10,084 nt of DNA from Thermoleophilia bacterium (GCA_016844515.1 JAERMP010000160.1:1-10084); one strand, 5' to 3'. Shown: positions 1-6,355, numbered from the stretch's first letter. Numbers and translations are program-made. The notes: generated by a model not told the origin, from the sequence alone.

Positions 1-113
1 AGCAGATGGCGTTCGTCACGCCGATCGCAGTTGTCGTCGTCGGAGCCACCGTCGGGATCGTGCTCCTCTGGGTGAAGGTCGTCGCCGACTCGATCCGCCG
101 GCGCGGCGAATGA
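1..113 (+). CDS. C-terminal end of an unidentified membrane protein (partial)
   Basis: The frame beginning at base 3 is open to a TGA at 111-113. Its last 36 residues are a hydrophobic stretch (AVVVVGATVGIVLLWVKVV) followed by a short basic tail (DSIRRRGE), which is typical of a final transmembrane helix with its end in the cytoplasm. An ATG at 6 would allow a 35-residue protein, but no Shine-Dalgarno sequence can be judged there because the window begins too close. I read it as the tail of a longer gene cut by the window edge. A secretion or small membrane protein upstream of recJ would be plausible, but nothing visible identifies the family. Confidence 0.5.
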   Translation, partial: QMAFVTPIAVVVVGATVGIVLLWVKVVADSIRRRGE

Positions 114-115
114 TC

Positions 116-282
116 TAGAGGCTTGATGTGGGTTAGGAGTGCGGTTGGGGAGGGTCTGGGCAAAGGAGCGTGTTCGATTCGGACGGTGGTAAGGCTGGAC
201 GCCTTGGTGGCGGCCGAAGCGGGCACGATCCGCCGGCCCAGGCCCCCATCCAGACGTGCTTCTAACCCATATCAAGCCTCTA
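116..282 (+). ncRNA. Long single-hairpin structured RNA candidate upstream of recJ
   Basis: Bases 116-161 pair with 236-282, and 165-195 pair with 201-231, giving one rod about 67 base pairs long capped by a 5-base loop (TGGAC, 196-200). The basal helix 116-149/249-282 has 33 pairs with one mismatch. Small internal loops lie at 150-151/246-248, 162-164/232-235 and 186-189/207-210. Ten pairs are G-T or T-G on this strand (128/270, 137/261, 140/258, 141/257, 145/253, 149/249, 155/242, 173/223, 174/222, 190/206). The four in-helix mismatches are all G-A, and no A-C mismatch occurs. Read as + strand RNA the helix is continuous; read as - strand RNA it would be broken by A-C and C-U pairs. It begins two bases after the upstream stop codon and ends 35 bases before the recJ start. 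It could be a recJ leader, a processing or attenuation structure, or a foldback repeat. No T-tract follows, so a simple terminator is unlikely. Confidence 0.6.
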
Positions 283-317
283 CAACGTCGTCCGGTCGCG
301 CCCGTACCGTCCAGCGT

Positions 318-2192
318 GTGACGGACGCTTGGACGATCGCTCCCTTCGACGCTCAGGCTGCGGCTGCTCTGGCGCGCGAGCTGGAGCTGAGCGACGTCGC
401 GGCGGCGGTACTCGTGCGCCGCGGATACGCCGATCCGCTGGAGGCACTGAGGTTTCTCGACGCTGCTCTACCGGGGCACGATCCGCTGCTCCTCGGCGAC
501 ATGGCGGTCGCCGTGGAGCGGATCCGAGCAGCGATCGAACGCGGTGCTCGCATCTGCGTCCATGGCGACTACGACGTCGACGGGATCTGTGCGACCGCGC
601 TCGCGGTTCTCCTCCTGCGAGAGATCGATGCGGACGTCGTCTGGCACCTGCCGAGCCGCTTCGAGGAGGGGTACGGGGTCTCGAGCGAGACGCTCGATCG
701 GCTAGCCGAGGAGGGGGTGGGCCTCGTCCTCACGGTCGACTGCGGCATCACTGCCGTGGCCGAGATCGCAGCCGCCAAGGAAAGCGGGCTCGAGGTCGTG
801 GTCACTGATCACCACCGGCCGAGTGACTCGCTTCCGGACTGCCCGATCGTCTCGACAAGACCGTCGTCGTACCCGTTTCCTGAGCTCTGTGGAACAGGAG
901 TCGTGTACAAGCTCGGAGAGGCGTTGTTGGGCGTCGACCATCCTGCCCTGCGGCGGCACCTCGACCTCGTCGCGCTTGCGACGATCGCCGATGTCGTCCC
1001 GCTCGTCGACGAGAACCGCGCGCTTGCCTCCGCGGGATTGTTGGCTCTCGCGAGCACACGTCGTGTCGGGCTCCAAGCGCTCATGCGCAGTGCGCACGTC
1101 GATCCAGCTGCAGTGGACTCCGGCGCGGTCGGGTTCAGGCTCGCGCCGCGTATCAACGCCGCGGGACGGCTCTGCCGCCCGGACGTCGCTCTGGAGCTCG
1201 TGCTGACCGAGGACCCGGACGAGGCACGGCGACTCGCTTCGGAGCTCGAAGATCTCAATCGCGAGCGACAGGGCGTCGAAGAGCGCATCTTGCGTGAGGC
1301 GACGGGCATCGTCGAGTCGATGCCCGAGGCGAGACGACGCCGACGCGGCTACGTGCTCTGGCGTGAAGAGTGGCACGAGGGCGTGATCGGGATCGTCGCC
1401 TCGCGCCTCGCCGAGCGCTTCAGCCGCCCCGTGGTCCTCGTTGCGGGCTCCCACGAGCGGTGGAAGGGTTCGGGTCGGTCCGTGGTGCAGTTCGACCTCC
1501 ACGCGGCGCTCGGGGCGTGCGCGGAGCATCTCGAGCGCTACGGCGGCCATCGCGCTGCAGCAGGGCTCTCCATCGACCCGGCTCAGCTCGACGCATTTTC
1601 CGAAGCCTTCGCTGCGTATGCGGACGTTCATCTGGCGCCGGAGGATCTCTACGAACCGACGGTCGTGGACGCCGTCGTCTCAGCCGAAGAGCTCACACTC
1701 GACCTCGCACAGGAGCTCGAGCGCCTCGCGCCGTTCGGCCTCGGAAACCCCGACGTGACACTTCTCGTCCCGGCTGCCCAGCCGGTGACGCCCACGACCG
1801 TCGGCGAGGGGAAGCACTTGCGCTTCCGCGTCCGACAGCAAGGACGTGACGCTGGGAGCGCAATTGCCTTCGGCCAGGGCGGACAGCTCGATCGGCTGCG
1901 TGCCGAAGGGCTCTTCGACGTTGCCTGCCGCCTCAAGGAGAACCACTGGAACGGCACGGTCGCGCCACAGCTCGTCGTTCGTCGTATTTTTGACACCCCC
2001 GAGGGCTACGAGGAGCTTCGGGCCGCGCTTGCCGAGCTCTGGCGCACCGGGGAGCCCTCCTGGACATCCGAGGCTCGGCGCATCTTCGCGGAGCTGGGTC
2101 TCGACGGGGAGCACGCGCGACGCCGCCAGCTTCTCGAGTCCGAGTCCTTCCGAGCGCTCCTCGAGGAAGCCGCATTGCCGCAGGCGGCGTAG
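318..2192 (+). CDS. recJ: Single-stranded-DNA-specific exonuclease RecJ
   Basis: RecJ degrades single-stranded DNA 5' to 3' in the cytoplasm during recombination, mismatch repair and base-excision repair, using Mn2+ or Mg2+ held by Asp and His side chains. The 624-residue product shows the family signatures in order: GDYDVDG (residues 83-89), the DHH motif (164-166), ATIADVVPL (221-229) and PRINAAGR (277-284). The DHHA1 half follows with SGRSV (385-389) and GGH (409-411), then an OB-type domain and a helical C-terminal extension of about 70 residues. The GTG at 318 is preferred because homology begins at once (VTDAWTIAPF). The longer frame back to 123 would translate the hairpin RNA into low-complexity sequence. 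No Shine-Dalgarno sequence precedes the GTG. The frame has no truncation and all metal-site motifs are intact. Confidence 0.93.
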   Translation: MTDAWTIAPFDAQAAAALARELELSDVAAAVLVRRGYADPLEALRFLDAALPGHDPLLLGDMAVAVERIRAAIERGARICVHGDYDVDGICATALAVLLLREIDADVVWHLPSRFEEGYGVSSETLDRLAEEGVGLVLTVDCGITAVAEIAAAKESGLEVVVTDHHRPSDSLPDCPIVSTRPSSYPFPELCGTGVVYKLGEALLGVDHPALRRHLDLVALATIADVVPLVDENRALASAGLLALASTRRVGLQALMRSAHVDPAAVDSGAVGFRLAPRINAAGRLCRPDVALELVLTEDPDEARRLASELEDLNRERQGVEERILREATGIVESMPEARRRRRGYVLWREEWHEGVIGIVASRLAERFSRPVVLVAGSHERWKGSGRSVVQFDLHAALGACAEHLERYGGHRAAAGLSIDPAQLDAFSEAFAAYADVHLAPEDLYEPTVVDAVVSAEELTLDLAQELERLAPFGLGNPDVTLLVPAAQPVTPTTVGEGKHLRFRVRQQGRDAGSAIAFGQGGQLDRLRAEGLFDVACRLKENHWNGTVAPQLVVRRIFDTPEGYEELRAALAELWRTGEPSWTSEARRIFAELGLDGEHARRRQLLESESFRALLEEAALPQAA

Positions 2193-2366
2193 ATCAACCC
2201 AGACCGGGACGCGAGGGTACGAGCGCATCGCGCATCACCAATGCGAGGCGTCGTGCGTTGCGCTGCCGGAACCATCGACGGAACGTGTGCATGGGGTGTG
2301 GGAGTTCGTCATCGGGCTGCGCGCTCCTTTCTGGATGACTGAGAAGGGGTCGGGAACCCTGCTCAG
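2193..2366. other. Intergenic region between recJ and the relA promoter, no convincing gene
   Basis: These bases carry no recognisable coding region. A 33-codon ATG frame starting at 2242 (MRGVVRCAAG...) has no Shine-Dalgarno sequence and no family resemblance, so it is not called. A minor hairpin (CGCAT/ATGCG) lies near 2234-2248. There is no T-tailed terminator for recJ, so transcription may read through toward relA. Confidence 0.4.
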
Positions 2367-2372
2367 TACACT
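2367..2372 (+). promoter_or_regulatory. Candidate -10 element of a leaderless promoter for the relA unit
   Basis: TACACT fits the actinobacterial TANNNT -10 pattern and is followed by exactly six bases (GAACTC) and an ATG at 2379. This is the spacing of leaderless transcripts, in which transcription begins at or next to the first base of the start codon. It sits inside a small inverted repeat (TCAGT-AC-ACTGA, 2363-2374). No good -35 hexamer is visible, as is common for such promoters. Before the repeat was inserted, the same promoter would have placed the relA ATG at the transcription start. Confidence 0.45.
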
Positions 2373-2378
2373 GAACTC

Positions 2379-2528
2379 ATGAGCAACGCTCGCCTCCGGC
2401 TCGCGTTTGCCAGCGAAAAGATGTCGGAAACCATGTCTCCCCCTGAAGCCCCCTTCTTCTTGAGATCGTGGGGAACCTCCCGGTTCCCCACGCCCCTCCA
2501 CACTCATGGATCGCGGAGCAATCCATGA
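2379..2528 (+). repeat. Interspersed repeat, copy A, at the relA start codon
   Basis: This stretch matches 8360-8497. The first 29 bases are identical (2379-2407 and 8360-8388), as are 35 bases near the right end (2467-2501 and 8436-8470). These 35 are followed by one A/G difference and then CTCATG. Between the blocks copy A is 12 bases longer and has lost the central palindrome seen in copy B. It keeps a perfect 11-bp hairpin (CGTGGGGAACC/GGTTCCCCACG, 2467-2492, loop TCCC). CATGAG occurs at both borders (2378-2383 and 2524-2529), consistent with duplication of a target at the start codon. There is no transposase, so it would be a non-autonomous element, or alternatively a shared regulatory leader. 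Confidence 0.75.
2379..2528 (+). CDS. Short ORF in repeat copy A, overlapping the relA start
   Basis: An ATG six bases after the TACACT box opens a 49-codon frame beginning [10 protein letters not shown] and containing [11 protein letters not shown]. Its TGA (2526-2528) overlaps the relA ATG (2525-2527) as ATGA, the usual arrangement for translational coupling. A parallel frame with the same start and the same kind of overlap is present in the other repeat copy. The two copies differ by 12 bases, so the frame is kept. The peptide matches no family I know, is rich in Pro, Arg and Ser, and has no membrane segment. It may be a real small protein, a leader peptide whose only job is to deliver ribosomes to relA, or a by-product of the repeat. 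Confidence 0.4.
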   Translation: MSNARLRLAFASEKMSETMSPPEAPFFLRSWGTSRFPTPLHTHGSRSNP

Positions 2529-2532
2529 GTGT
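2500..2532 (+). promoter_or_regulatory. Perfect 12-bp hairpin enclosing the relA ribosome-binding site and start codon
   Basis: ACACTCATGGAT (2500-2511) is the exact inverse of ATCCATGAGTGT (2521-2532), with a 9-base loop. The loop holds GGAG (2515-2518), a Shine-Dalgarno sequence six bases before the relA ATG. The ATG (2525-2527) lies inside the 3' arm. When folded the start codon is paired, so ribosome entry would depend on melting, for example by translation of the short upstream ORF. A matching fold occurs at the kinase start. Confidence 0.55.
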
Positions 2533-4729
2533 CCTCGACGCAAAGCGGCATCACGAAGACCTCGTCGAGGAGCTGATCGCCGAGGTCGAGGCGTACAACC
2601 CAGACGTCGACAAAGATCTGCTCCGCCGGGCGTTCGAGTTCGCCGAGCGTGCCCACGCAGGCCAGACGCGCCGATCCGGCGAGGAGTTCATCCACCATCC
2701 GCTCGGGGTTGCGCGGGTGTGCGCGGAGCTGCACCTCGACGAGCAGACGATCGCCGCCGGGCTCCTCCACGATGTCGTGGAAGACACCGGCGCCGATCTC
2801 GACGAGCTTCGCGCGGAGTTCGGCGCCGACATCGCCCTCCTCGTCGAAGGTGTGACGAAGCTGACGCGGATCAGCTTCCAGAGCCGCGAGCAAGCCGAGG
2901 CCGAGAACTACCGCAAGATGATCGTCGCGATGGCGCAGGACGTCCGCGTCATCCTCATCAAGCTCGCCGACCGCCTGCACAACATGCGCACGATCGAGTA
3001 TCTCGGGAAGCAGAAGCAAGCACAGAAGGCGCGGGAGACACTCGAGGTGTACGCCCCGCTCGCCCACCGACTCGGGATCCACGCGCTTAAGTGGGAGCTC
3101 GAGGATCTCGCGTTCCAGACCCTGCACCCGCGGAAGCACGCCGAGATCAAGGCCATGGTTGCCGACCAACGAGCCGACCGCGAGGCGCAGGCGGACAAGG
3201 CGGCCGAGATCCTCGGCCTCGAGCTGCACAAGGCGGACGTCCCGGCGGATATAACCGGGCGCGCGAAGCACCTCTATTCGATCTACGACAAGATGGCCAA
3301 GCGCGGCCGCGAGTTCAACGAGATCTACGACCTCACGGCGCTGCGCGTCATCTGCGAGCGGTCGGCGGAGGAAGGGACGCGCGACTGCTATGCCGCGCTC
3401 GGCCTCGTGCATTCGCTGTGGAAGCCGATGCCGGGCCGTTTCAAGGACTTCATCGCGATGCCGAAGCTCAACCGGTACCGCTCACTGCACACGACGGTGA
3501 TCGGCCCGGAGGGCAAGCCCCTCGAGATCCAGGTCCGGACGCGCGACATGCACGAGGAGGCCGAGCTCGGCGTGGCTGCGCACTGGCTGTACAAGCGCGG
3601 TCGGGCCTCGAAGGCGGACGACGAGTGGCTCGCGTGGGTCAAGTCGCTGATGGACGGGCAGGCCGACGAGCAGGACCCGGGCGAGTACATGCGGAGCCTC
3701 CGCACAGATCTCTTCGCCGACGAGGTGTACGTGTTCACCCCGAAGGGCGAGGTGAAGGTGTTGCCGTCGGGCGCGACTCCGATCGACTTTGCCTACGCGG
3801 TCCACACGGACGTGGGACATCGCACGGTGGGCGCGAAGGTGAACGGACGGATCGTGCCGCTCCACTACCGCCTGAAGAGCGGCGACTTCGTCGAGATTCT
3901 CACCACCAAGTCCGGACGCGGCCCGTCGAGGGACTGGCTCGCGGTCGTCAAGTCCTCGAGAGCGCGCAACAAGATCCGGCAGTGGTACCAGCGCGAGACC
4001 CGAGGGGAGACCGAGGCGAAGGGCCGCGAGCTCCTTGACCAGGCGCTCAAAGCGCAGAAGCTCCCATACAAGAAGCTTCAGGGCTCGAGCGTCCTCGCGC
4101 AGGTGATCCGCGAGACGGGGTTCAGGAAGGCCGAGGACTTCTACGTGGCGCTTGGCGCGGGGAAGCTGCCGCCGGCGCAGATCGTCAACAAGGTCATCCA
4201 GCGGCTGAAGACGGAGGAGGGTGTCGCCGAGCCCGCGATCACGACGAAGCCGCCCAGGGCCAAGACCGCGGTCTCGAGCGACCGCCTCGGCATCAGCGTG
4301 GTCGGCGTCGAGGACGTGCTCGTCCGGCTCGCAAAGTGCTGCACGCCAGTTCCGGGCGACTCCATCGTCGGCTACATCTCGATGGGTAGGGGCATCACGG
4401 TTCATCGCGGGGACTGCCCGAATGTGCGGGCGCTCCAGCGCAACCCCGAGCGCTTCACCGCCGTGGAGTGGGAGGGAGGCGCATCGGCGAGCTTCCTCGT
4501 GCAGATCGCCGTCGATGCGTGGGACCGCGCCCGCTTGCTCGAGGACGTCGCCCGGACATTCGCCGAGCACGGTGCGAACATCGTCTCCTACGGCGGCGTC
4601 GTCGAGGACGGGATGGCACGGAACTGGTACACCGCCGAGGTGGGGGACGTGAAGGAGCTCCGCTCGCTCCTCTCCACCCTCCGCAACCTCGAGGCTGTTT
4701 TCGACGCATATCGCATGACGCCGTCCTGA
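2525..4729 (+). CDS. relA: Bifunctional (p)ppGpp synthetase/hydrolase (long RelA/SpoT homolog)
   Basis: This enzyme makes the stringent-response alarmone (p)ppGpp from ATP and GTP/GDP on starved ribosomes, and can also hydrolyse it. The 734-residue product has the full long-RSH layout. The HD hydrolase domain has an intact metal site (HH at 57-58, HD at 82-83, ED at 86-87). The synthetase domain has RFKD (305-308), the MPKLNRYRSLH loop (312-322) and the catalytic-site strand EIQVRT (Glu 334). A TGS domain (about 397-460), a helical and Cys-Cys region (CCTPVPGD, 605-612) and an ACT domain (about 656-731) follow. Both active sites look complete, so bifunctionality is expected. The ATG at 2525 is chosen because GGAG lies six bases upstream and because homology begins there. 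An earlier in-frame GTG at 2468 would translate the repeat. In the synthetase loop, Leu, Arg and Arg replace the more usual Pro or Phe, Gly or Met, and Gln. Confidence 0.95.
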   Translation: MSVLDAKRHHEDLVEELIAEVEAYNPDVDKDLLRRAFEFAERAHAGQTRRSGEEFIHHPLGVARVCAELHLDEQTIAAGLLHDVVEDTGADLDELRAEFGADIALLVEGVTKLTRISFQSREQAEAENYRKMIVAMAQDVRVILIKLADRLHNMRTIEYLGKQKQAQKARETLEVYAPLAHRLGIHALKWELEDLAFQTLHPRKHAEIKAMVADQRADREAQADKAAEILGLELHKADVPADITGRAKHLYSIYDKMAKRGREFNEIYDLTALRVICERSAEEGTRDCYAALGLVHSLWKPMPGRFKDFIAMPKLNRYRSLHTTVIGPEGKPLEIQVRTRDMHEEAELGVAAHWLYKRGRASKADDEWLAWVKSLMDGQADEQDPGEYMRSLRTDLFADEVYVFTPKGEVKVLPSGATPIDFAYAVHTDVGHRTVGAKVNGRIVPLHYRLKSGDFVEILTTKSGRGPSRDWLAVVKSSRARNKIRQWYQRETRGETEAKGRELLDQALKAQKLPYKKLQGSSVLAQVIRETGFRKAEDFYVALGAGKLPPAQIVNKVIQRLKTEEGVAEPAITTKPPRAKTAVSSDRLGISVVGVEDVLVRLAKCCTPVPGDSIVGYISMGRGITVHRGDCPNVRALQRNPERFTAVEWEGGASASFLVQIAVDAWDRARLLEDVARTFAEHGANIVSYGGVVEDGMARNWYTAEVGDVKELRSLLSTLRNLEAVFDAYRMTPS

Positions 4730-4734
4730 CGGCG
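4719..4734 (+). terminator. Hairpin across the relA stop codon
   Basis: CGCCGTC (4719-4725) and GACGGCG (4728-4734) are perfect inverse arms that include the relA TGA. The apparent two-base gap means the innermost pairs must open to make a loop. There is no U-tract, so this is at most a GC-type terminator or mRNA 3'-end stabiliser, helped by the hairpins downstream. Confidence 0.35.
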
Positions 4735-4763
4735 CAGGCGGCCGATCGCTCCCGGCCGGCGTA

Positions 4764-4785
4764 AGGGCGAGGCTTGCCTCGCCCT
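4764..4785. terminator. Strong GC hairpin between convergent relA and the SRPBCC gene
   Basis: AGGGCGAGGC (4764-4773) and GCCTCGCCCT (4776-4785) are a perfect 10-bp inverted repeat. It lies 35 bases after the relA stop, and its symmetry lets it work from either strand, which suits a convergent gene pair. It has no U-tail, as is common for GC-rich actinobacterial 3' ends, so it may stabilise RNA rather than terminate it. Confidence 0.45.
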
Positions 4786-4943
4786 CGGCTGTGGCTCACC
4801 TTCAGAGCGACGCAAGGGTCGCCCTACGCGACGCTCGCGGCGCGATCCAGCGGGCTCGCCGCTTGTCATCCCGCGGAGATAAGCCTGGCTCCCTTGCGAG
4901 CGCAGCCCCTGCGACGCCAGGAGAGTGTTGGAGCCAGGATCCT
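4786..4943. other. Non-coding convergent spacer with two further foldbacks
   Basis: No gene is supported here. Bases 4805-4818 pair with 4822-4836 (GAGCGACGCAAGGG against CCCTACGCGACGCTC) with one mismatch and one bulge around a TCG loop. CCTGGCTCC (4884-4892) pairs perfectly with GGAGCCAGG (4930-4938) and encloses a small CGCAG/CTGCG stem. Together with the hairpin at 4764-4785 the region looks like a stack of palindromic intergenic repeats. The outer arm at 4930-4938 ends six bases before the SRPBCC stop codon and could act as the 3' end of that operon. Confidence 0.4.
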
Positions 4944-5405
4944 CTACGAGAAGACGCTGCGCTCGAGGTTCGCCAGCACGGCCTCCCAGCCCTGGATGTG
5001 CATCCCGCGGATCTCCTCGTTCGCGAATCCGGAATGGGTGAGCTTCACTAGCGTCCCGGCGCCGTCCTCGAGGAAATCGACGATCACGAGCGTCTCCTCG
5101 CTTCCAGCCATGGCCGCGTCGGGGCCCTGCTCCCACGACCACGTGTAGGCGAGACGCTCCGGCGGTCGGACCTCCGTGAACTCGCCGCTCACGGTGTGCA
5201 CCTCGCCCGCGTCGGTGCGCATCGACAACTTGTAGCTACCGCCTTCTCGCGCGTCGATCTCGGCGAGAGGCGTCTCCCAGGTCGGCGCCGCAGCCCACCA
5301 GCGCTTGAGCACCTGCGGGTTCGTCCAGGCGTCGAAGACGTCTGCTCGCGGAGCGGAGTAACGGTGGGAGAGCTCGAGCACGAGCTCTTGTCCGACTTCG
5401 GTCAT
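4944..5405 (-). CDS. SRPBCC (AHSA1/START-like) domain protein
   Basis: The 153-residue product has the features of the activator-of-Hsp90-ATPase-like SRPBCC family: AWTNPQVLKRWW (26-37) after the first strand, the central YTWSWE strand (87-92), THSGF (123-127) and a C-terminal helix HIQGWEAVLANLE (136-148). These proteins form a small helix-grip cavity that binds a hydrophobic ligand; the ligand here cannot be read from sequence. Its ATG (5405-5403) overlaps the TGA of the upstream ArsR gene by 4 bp, so the two are translationally coupled. ArsR-AHSA1 pairs are common in actinobacteria, and the SRPBCC partner may bind a small molecule or act in the response controlled by the repressor. No signal peptide or membrane segment is present. 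Confidence 0.88.
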   Translation of the reverse strand: MTEVGQELVLELSHRYSAPRADVFDAWTNPQVLKRWWAAAPTWETPLAEIDAREGGSYKLSMRTDAGEVHTVSGEFTEVRPPERLAYTWSWEQGPDAAMAGSEETLVIVDFLEDGAGTLVKLTHSGFANEEIRGMHIQGWEAVLANLERSVFS

Positions 5406-5686
5406 TCTGGGACCTCCTGTCCCTCGTGGGTTTCTACGAGATGTCTCTCGACGGCTTCGAACTTCGCCTCCCAGAGCGAGCGATGAAGATCGAGCCAGCT
5501 TCGGCTCACGACGCCGGCCACCTCGAGCACCTTGAGGTGTTTCGTGACAGCCGGCTTCGAGATGCCGAGCCCGGCAGACGCCTTGCCCACGGTTGCCGGT
5601 CCGGCGACCAGCCGTTCGACGATTGCTCTCCGTACCGGGTGGGAGAGAGCGTCGAAGCTGCGATCGAGCTCCGCTTGATTGTTCAC
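5402..5686 (-). CDS. ArsR-family winged-helix transcriptional repressor
   Basis: The 94-residue product is a complete small ArsR-type protein. It opens with LDRSFDALSHPVRRAIVERL (7-26), followed by the HTH with recognition helix SKPAVTKHLKVLE (43-55) and a wing ending in WLDLHRSLWEAKFEAV. It contains no cysteine, so metal sensing through Cys sites is unlikely. This fits the ArsR subgroup paired with SRPBCC proteins. The GTG at 5686-5684 is used as start because the conserved N-terminus follows directly. No Shine-Dalgarno sequence is visible, so translation may be leaderless. A 24-bp palindrome covers the start codon, which suggests that the protein represses its own operon. Confidence 0.9.
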   Translation of the reverse strand: MNNQAELDRSFDALSHPVRRAIVERLVAGPATVGKASAGLGISKPAVTKHLKVLEVAGVVSRSWLDLHRSLWEAKFEAVERHLVETHEGQEVPE

Positions 5687-5701
5687 CTAAGGGTGAACAA
5701 T
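5678..5701 (-). promoter_or_regulatory. Palindromic operator over the ArsR-family gene start
   Basis: ATTGTTCACC (5678-5687) and GGTGAACAAT (5692-5701) are perfect 10-bp inverse arms with a 4-base spacer. The length and symmetry suit a winged-helix dimer. The GTG start codon (5686-5684) is inside one arm, and the TATTGT formed on the - strand near the distal arm could be part of the promoter. Binding here would block transcription start directly. The upstream cupin gene ends only 13 bases away, so the site can also separate the two transcription units. Confidence 0.7.
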
Positions 5702-5713
5702 AGCTAAGAGTTT

Positions 5714-6355
5714 CTACTCCGGCCAGTCGGTCAGATCGTGCAGCGACTCGAGATCTTCATCCGACCGCGCGATCTCGGCCAGTTCCGGCTTGAGCTCGAG
5801 CGCGCGTCGGAGATGCCCGAGGGCCTCGTCGGGTCGTCCCGCGAGCGCCTCGGCGCACGCGAGGTTGTACAGCGTGGACGGATGATCCGGGCGGCGCTCG
5901 AGAGCCTCCGCGAGCTCCGCCGCGTACGCGGTGTAGTCGCCGGCTGAGCGATGCCTCTCTGCCGCGAAGAAGTCCTCCCATGGCGACGGCTCGAAGGCGC
6001 CTCCGCGAGGTCCGCCGACGGCCAGCACGGCGGTATCCGGCTCCATTGCCTGGGCGTGGCGCTTGACCTTCGGATCGCGAACGAAGACGACGGTGCCGGC
6101 GGGCGCGTCGAGCGTCTCATCGTCGAGCGTGAAGGTTGCTCGGCCGGCGAGCACGACGTAGATCTCCTCGTGCCCGAGTGCCTCCTCGGTGTGCTCCTCC
6201 ACGACGGCATCACCCGCGTTAATTGCCACGTAGGCGTTGATCCCGAACGCGCCGATGTCGAGCGTGCGGCGCACGGGTCGCCAGAGAAGCGTGCCGCCGA
6301 CGACTGGGATCGGCTCGATGTCCTCGAGCCGTATGCTCTGCCAATTGTCGGCCAC
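5714..6355 (-). CDS. Cupin-domain protein with C-terminal TPR-like repeat
   Basis: The 213-residue product has a single cupin barrel (about 39-115) with EALGHEEIYVVLAGRATFTL (58-77) and PAGTVVFVRDP (85-95). A helical region (about 139-192, YNLACAEALAGRPDEALGHLRRAL) follows that fits one or two TPR motifs, with a short acidic tail. Cupins of this form bind a metal or small ligand; His 62 and Glu 63/64 are the visible candidates. The TPR part suggests binding to another protein. I cannot assign a substrate. The GTG start has no Shine-Dalgarno sequence, but a TACAGT box lies six bases upstream, so a leaderless mRNA is likely. The gene runs toward the ArsR-SRPBCC pair, 27 bp away. Confidence 0.8.
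   Translation of the reverse strand: MADNWQSIRLEDIEPIPVVGGTLLWRPVRRTLDIGAFGINAYVAINAGDAVVEEHTEEALGHEEIYVVLAGRATFTLDDETLDAPAGTVVFVRDPKVKRHAQAMEPDTAVLAVGGPRGGAFEPSPWEDFFAAERHRSAGDYTAYAAELAEALERRPDHPSTLYNLACAEALAGRPDEALGHLRRALELKPELAEIARSDEDLESLHDLTDWPE

Noticed and set aside
116..282. 6S RNA, tRNA or intrinsic terminator as the identity of the hairpin
   Set aside because: It has no large central bubble, no cloverleaf and no T-tract after the stem.
123..317. N-terminal extension of the recJ frame back to 123
   Set aside because: It would translate the long hairpin; the extension has no family resemblance and RecJ homology starts right after the GTG at 318.
702..1631. Long - strand ORF opposite recJ, and similar ones at 3482-4570 and 8473-9759
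   Set aside because: These are typical antisense shadows of GC-rich genes, rich in Arg and without recognisable domains.
2384..2515. - strand peptide shared by both repeat copies ([20 protein letters not shown])
   Set aside because: The shared sequence follows from DNA identity. It has no Shine-Dalgarno sequence, and the ATGA couplings support the + strand frame instead.
2468..2524. Upstream in-frame start for relA
   Set aside because: It lies within the repeat, and the same peptide ([10 protein letters not shown]) appears before the kinase only because the DNA is repeated. The ATG at 2525 has a Shine-Dalgarno sequence.
5703..5709. Single GCTAAGA resembling the regulator motif near the ArsR gene
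   Set aside because: There is only one unit and no 11-bp phased partner, so it is probably chance.
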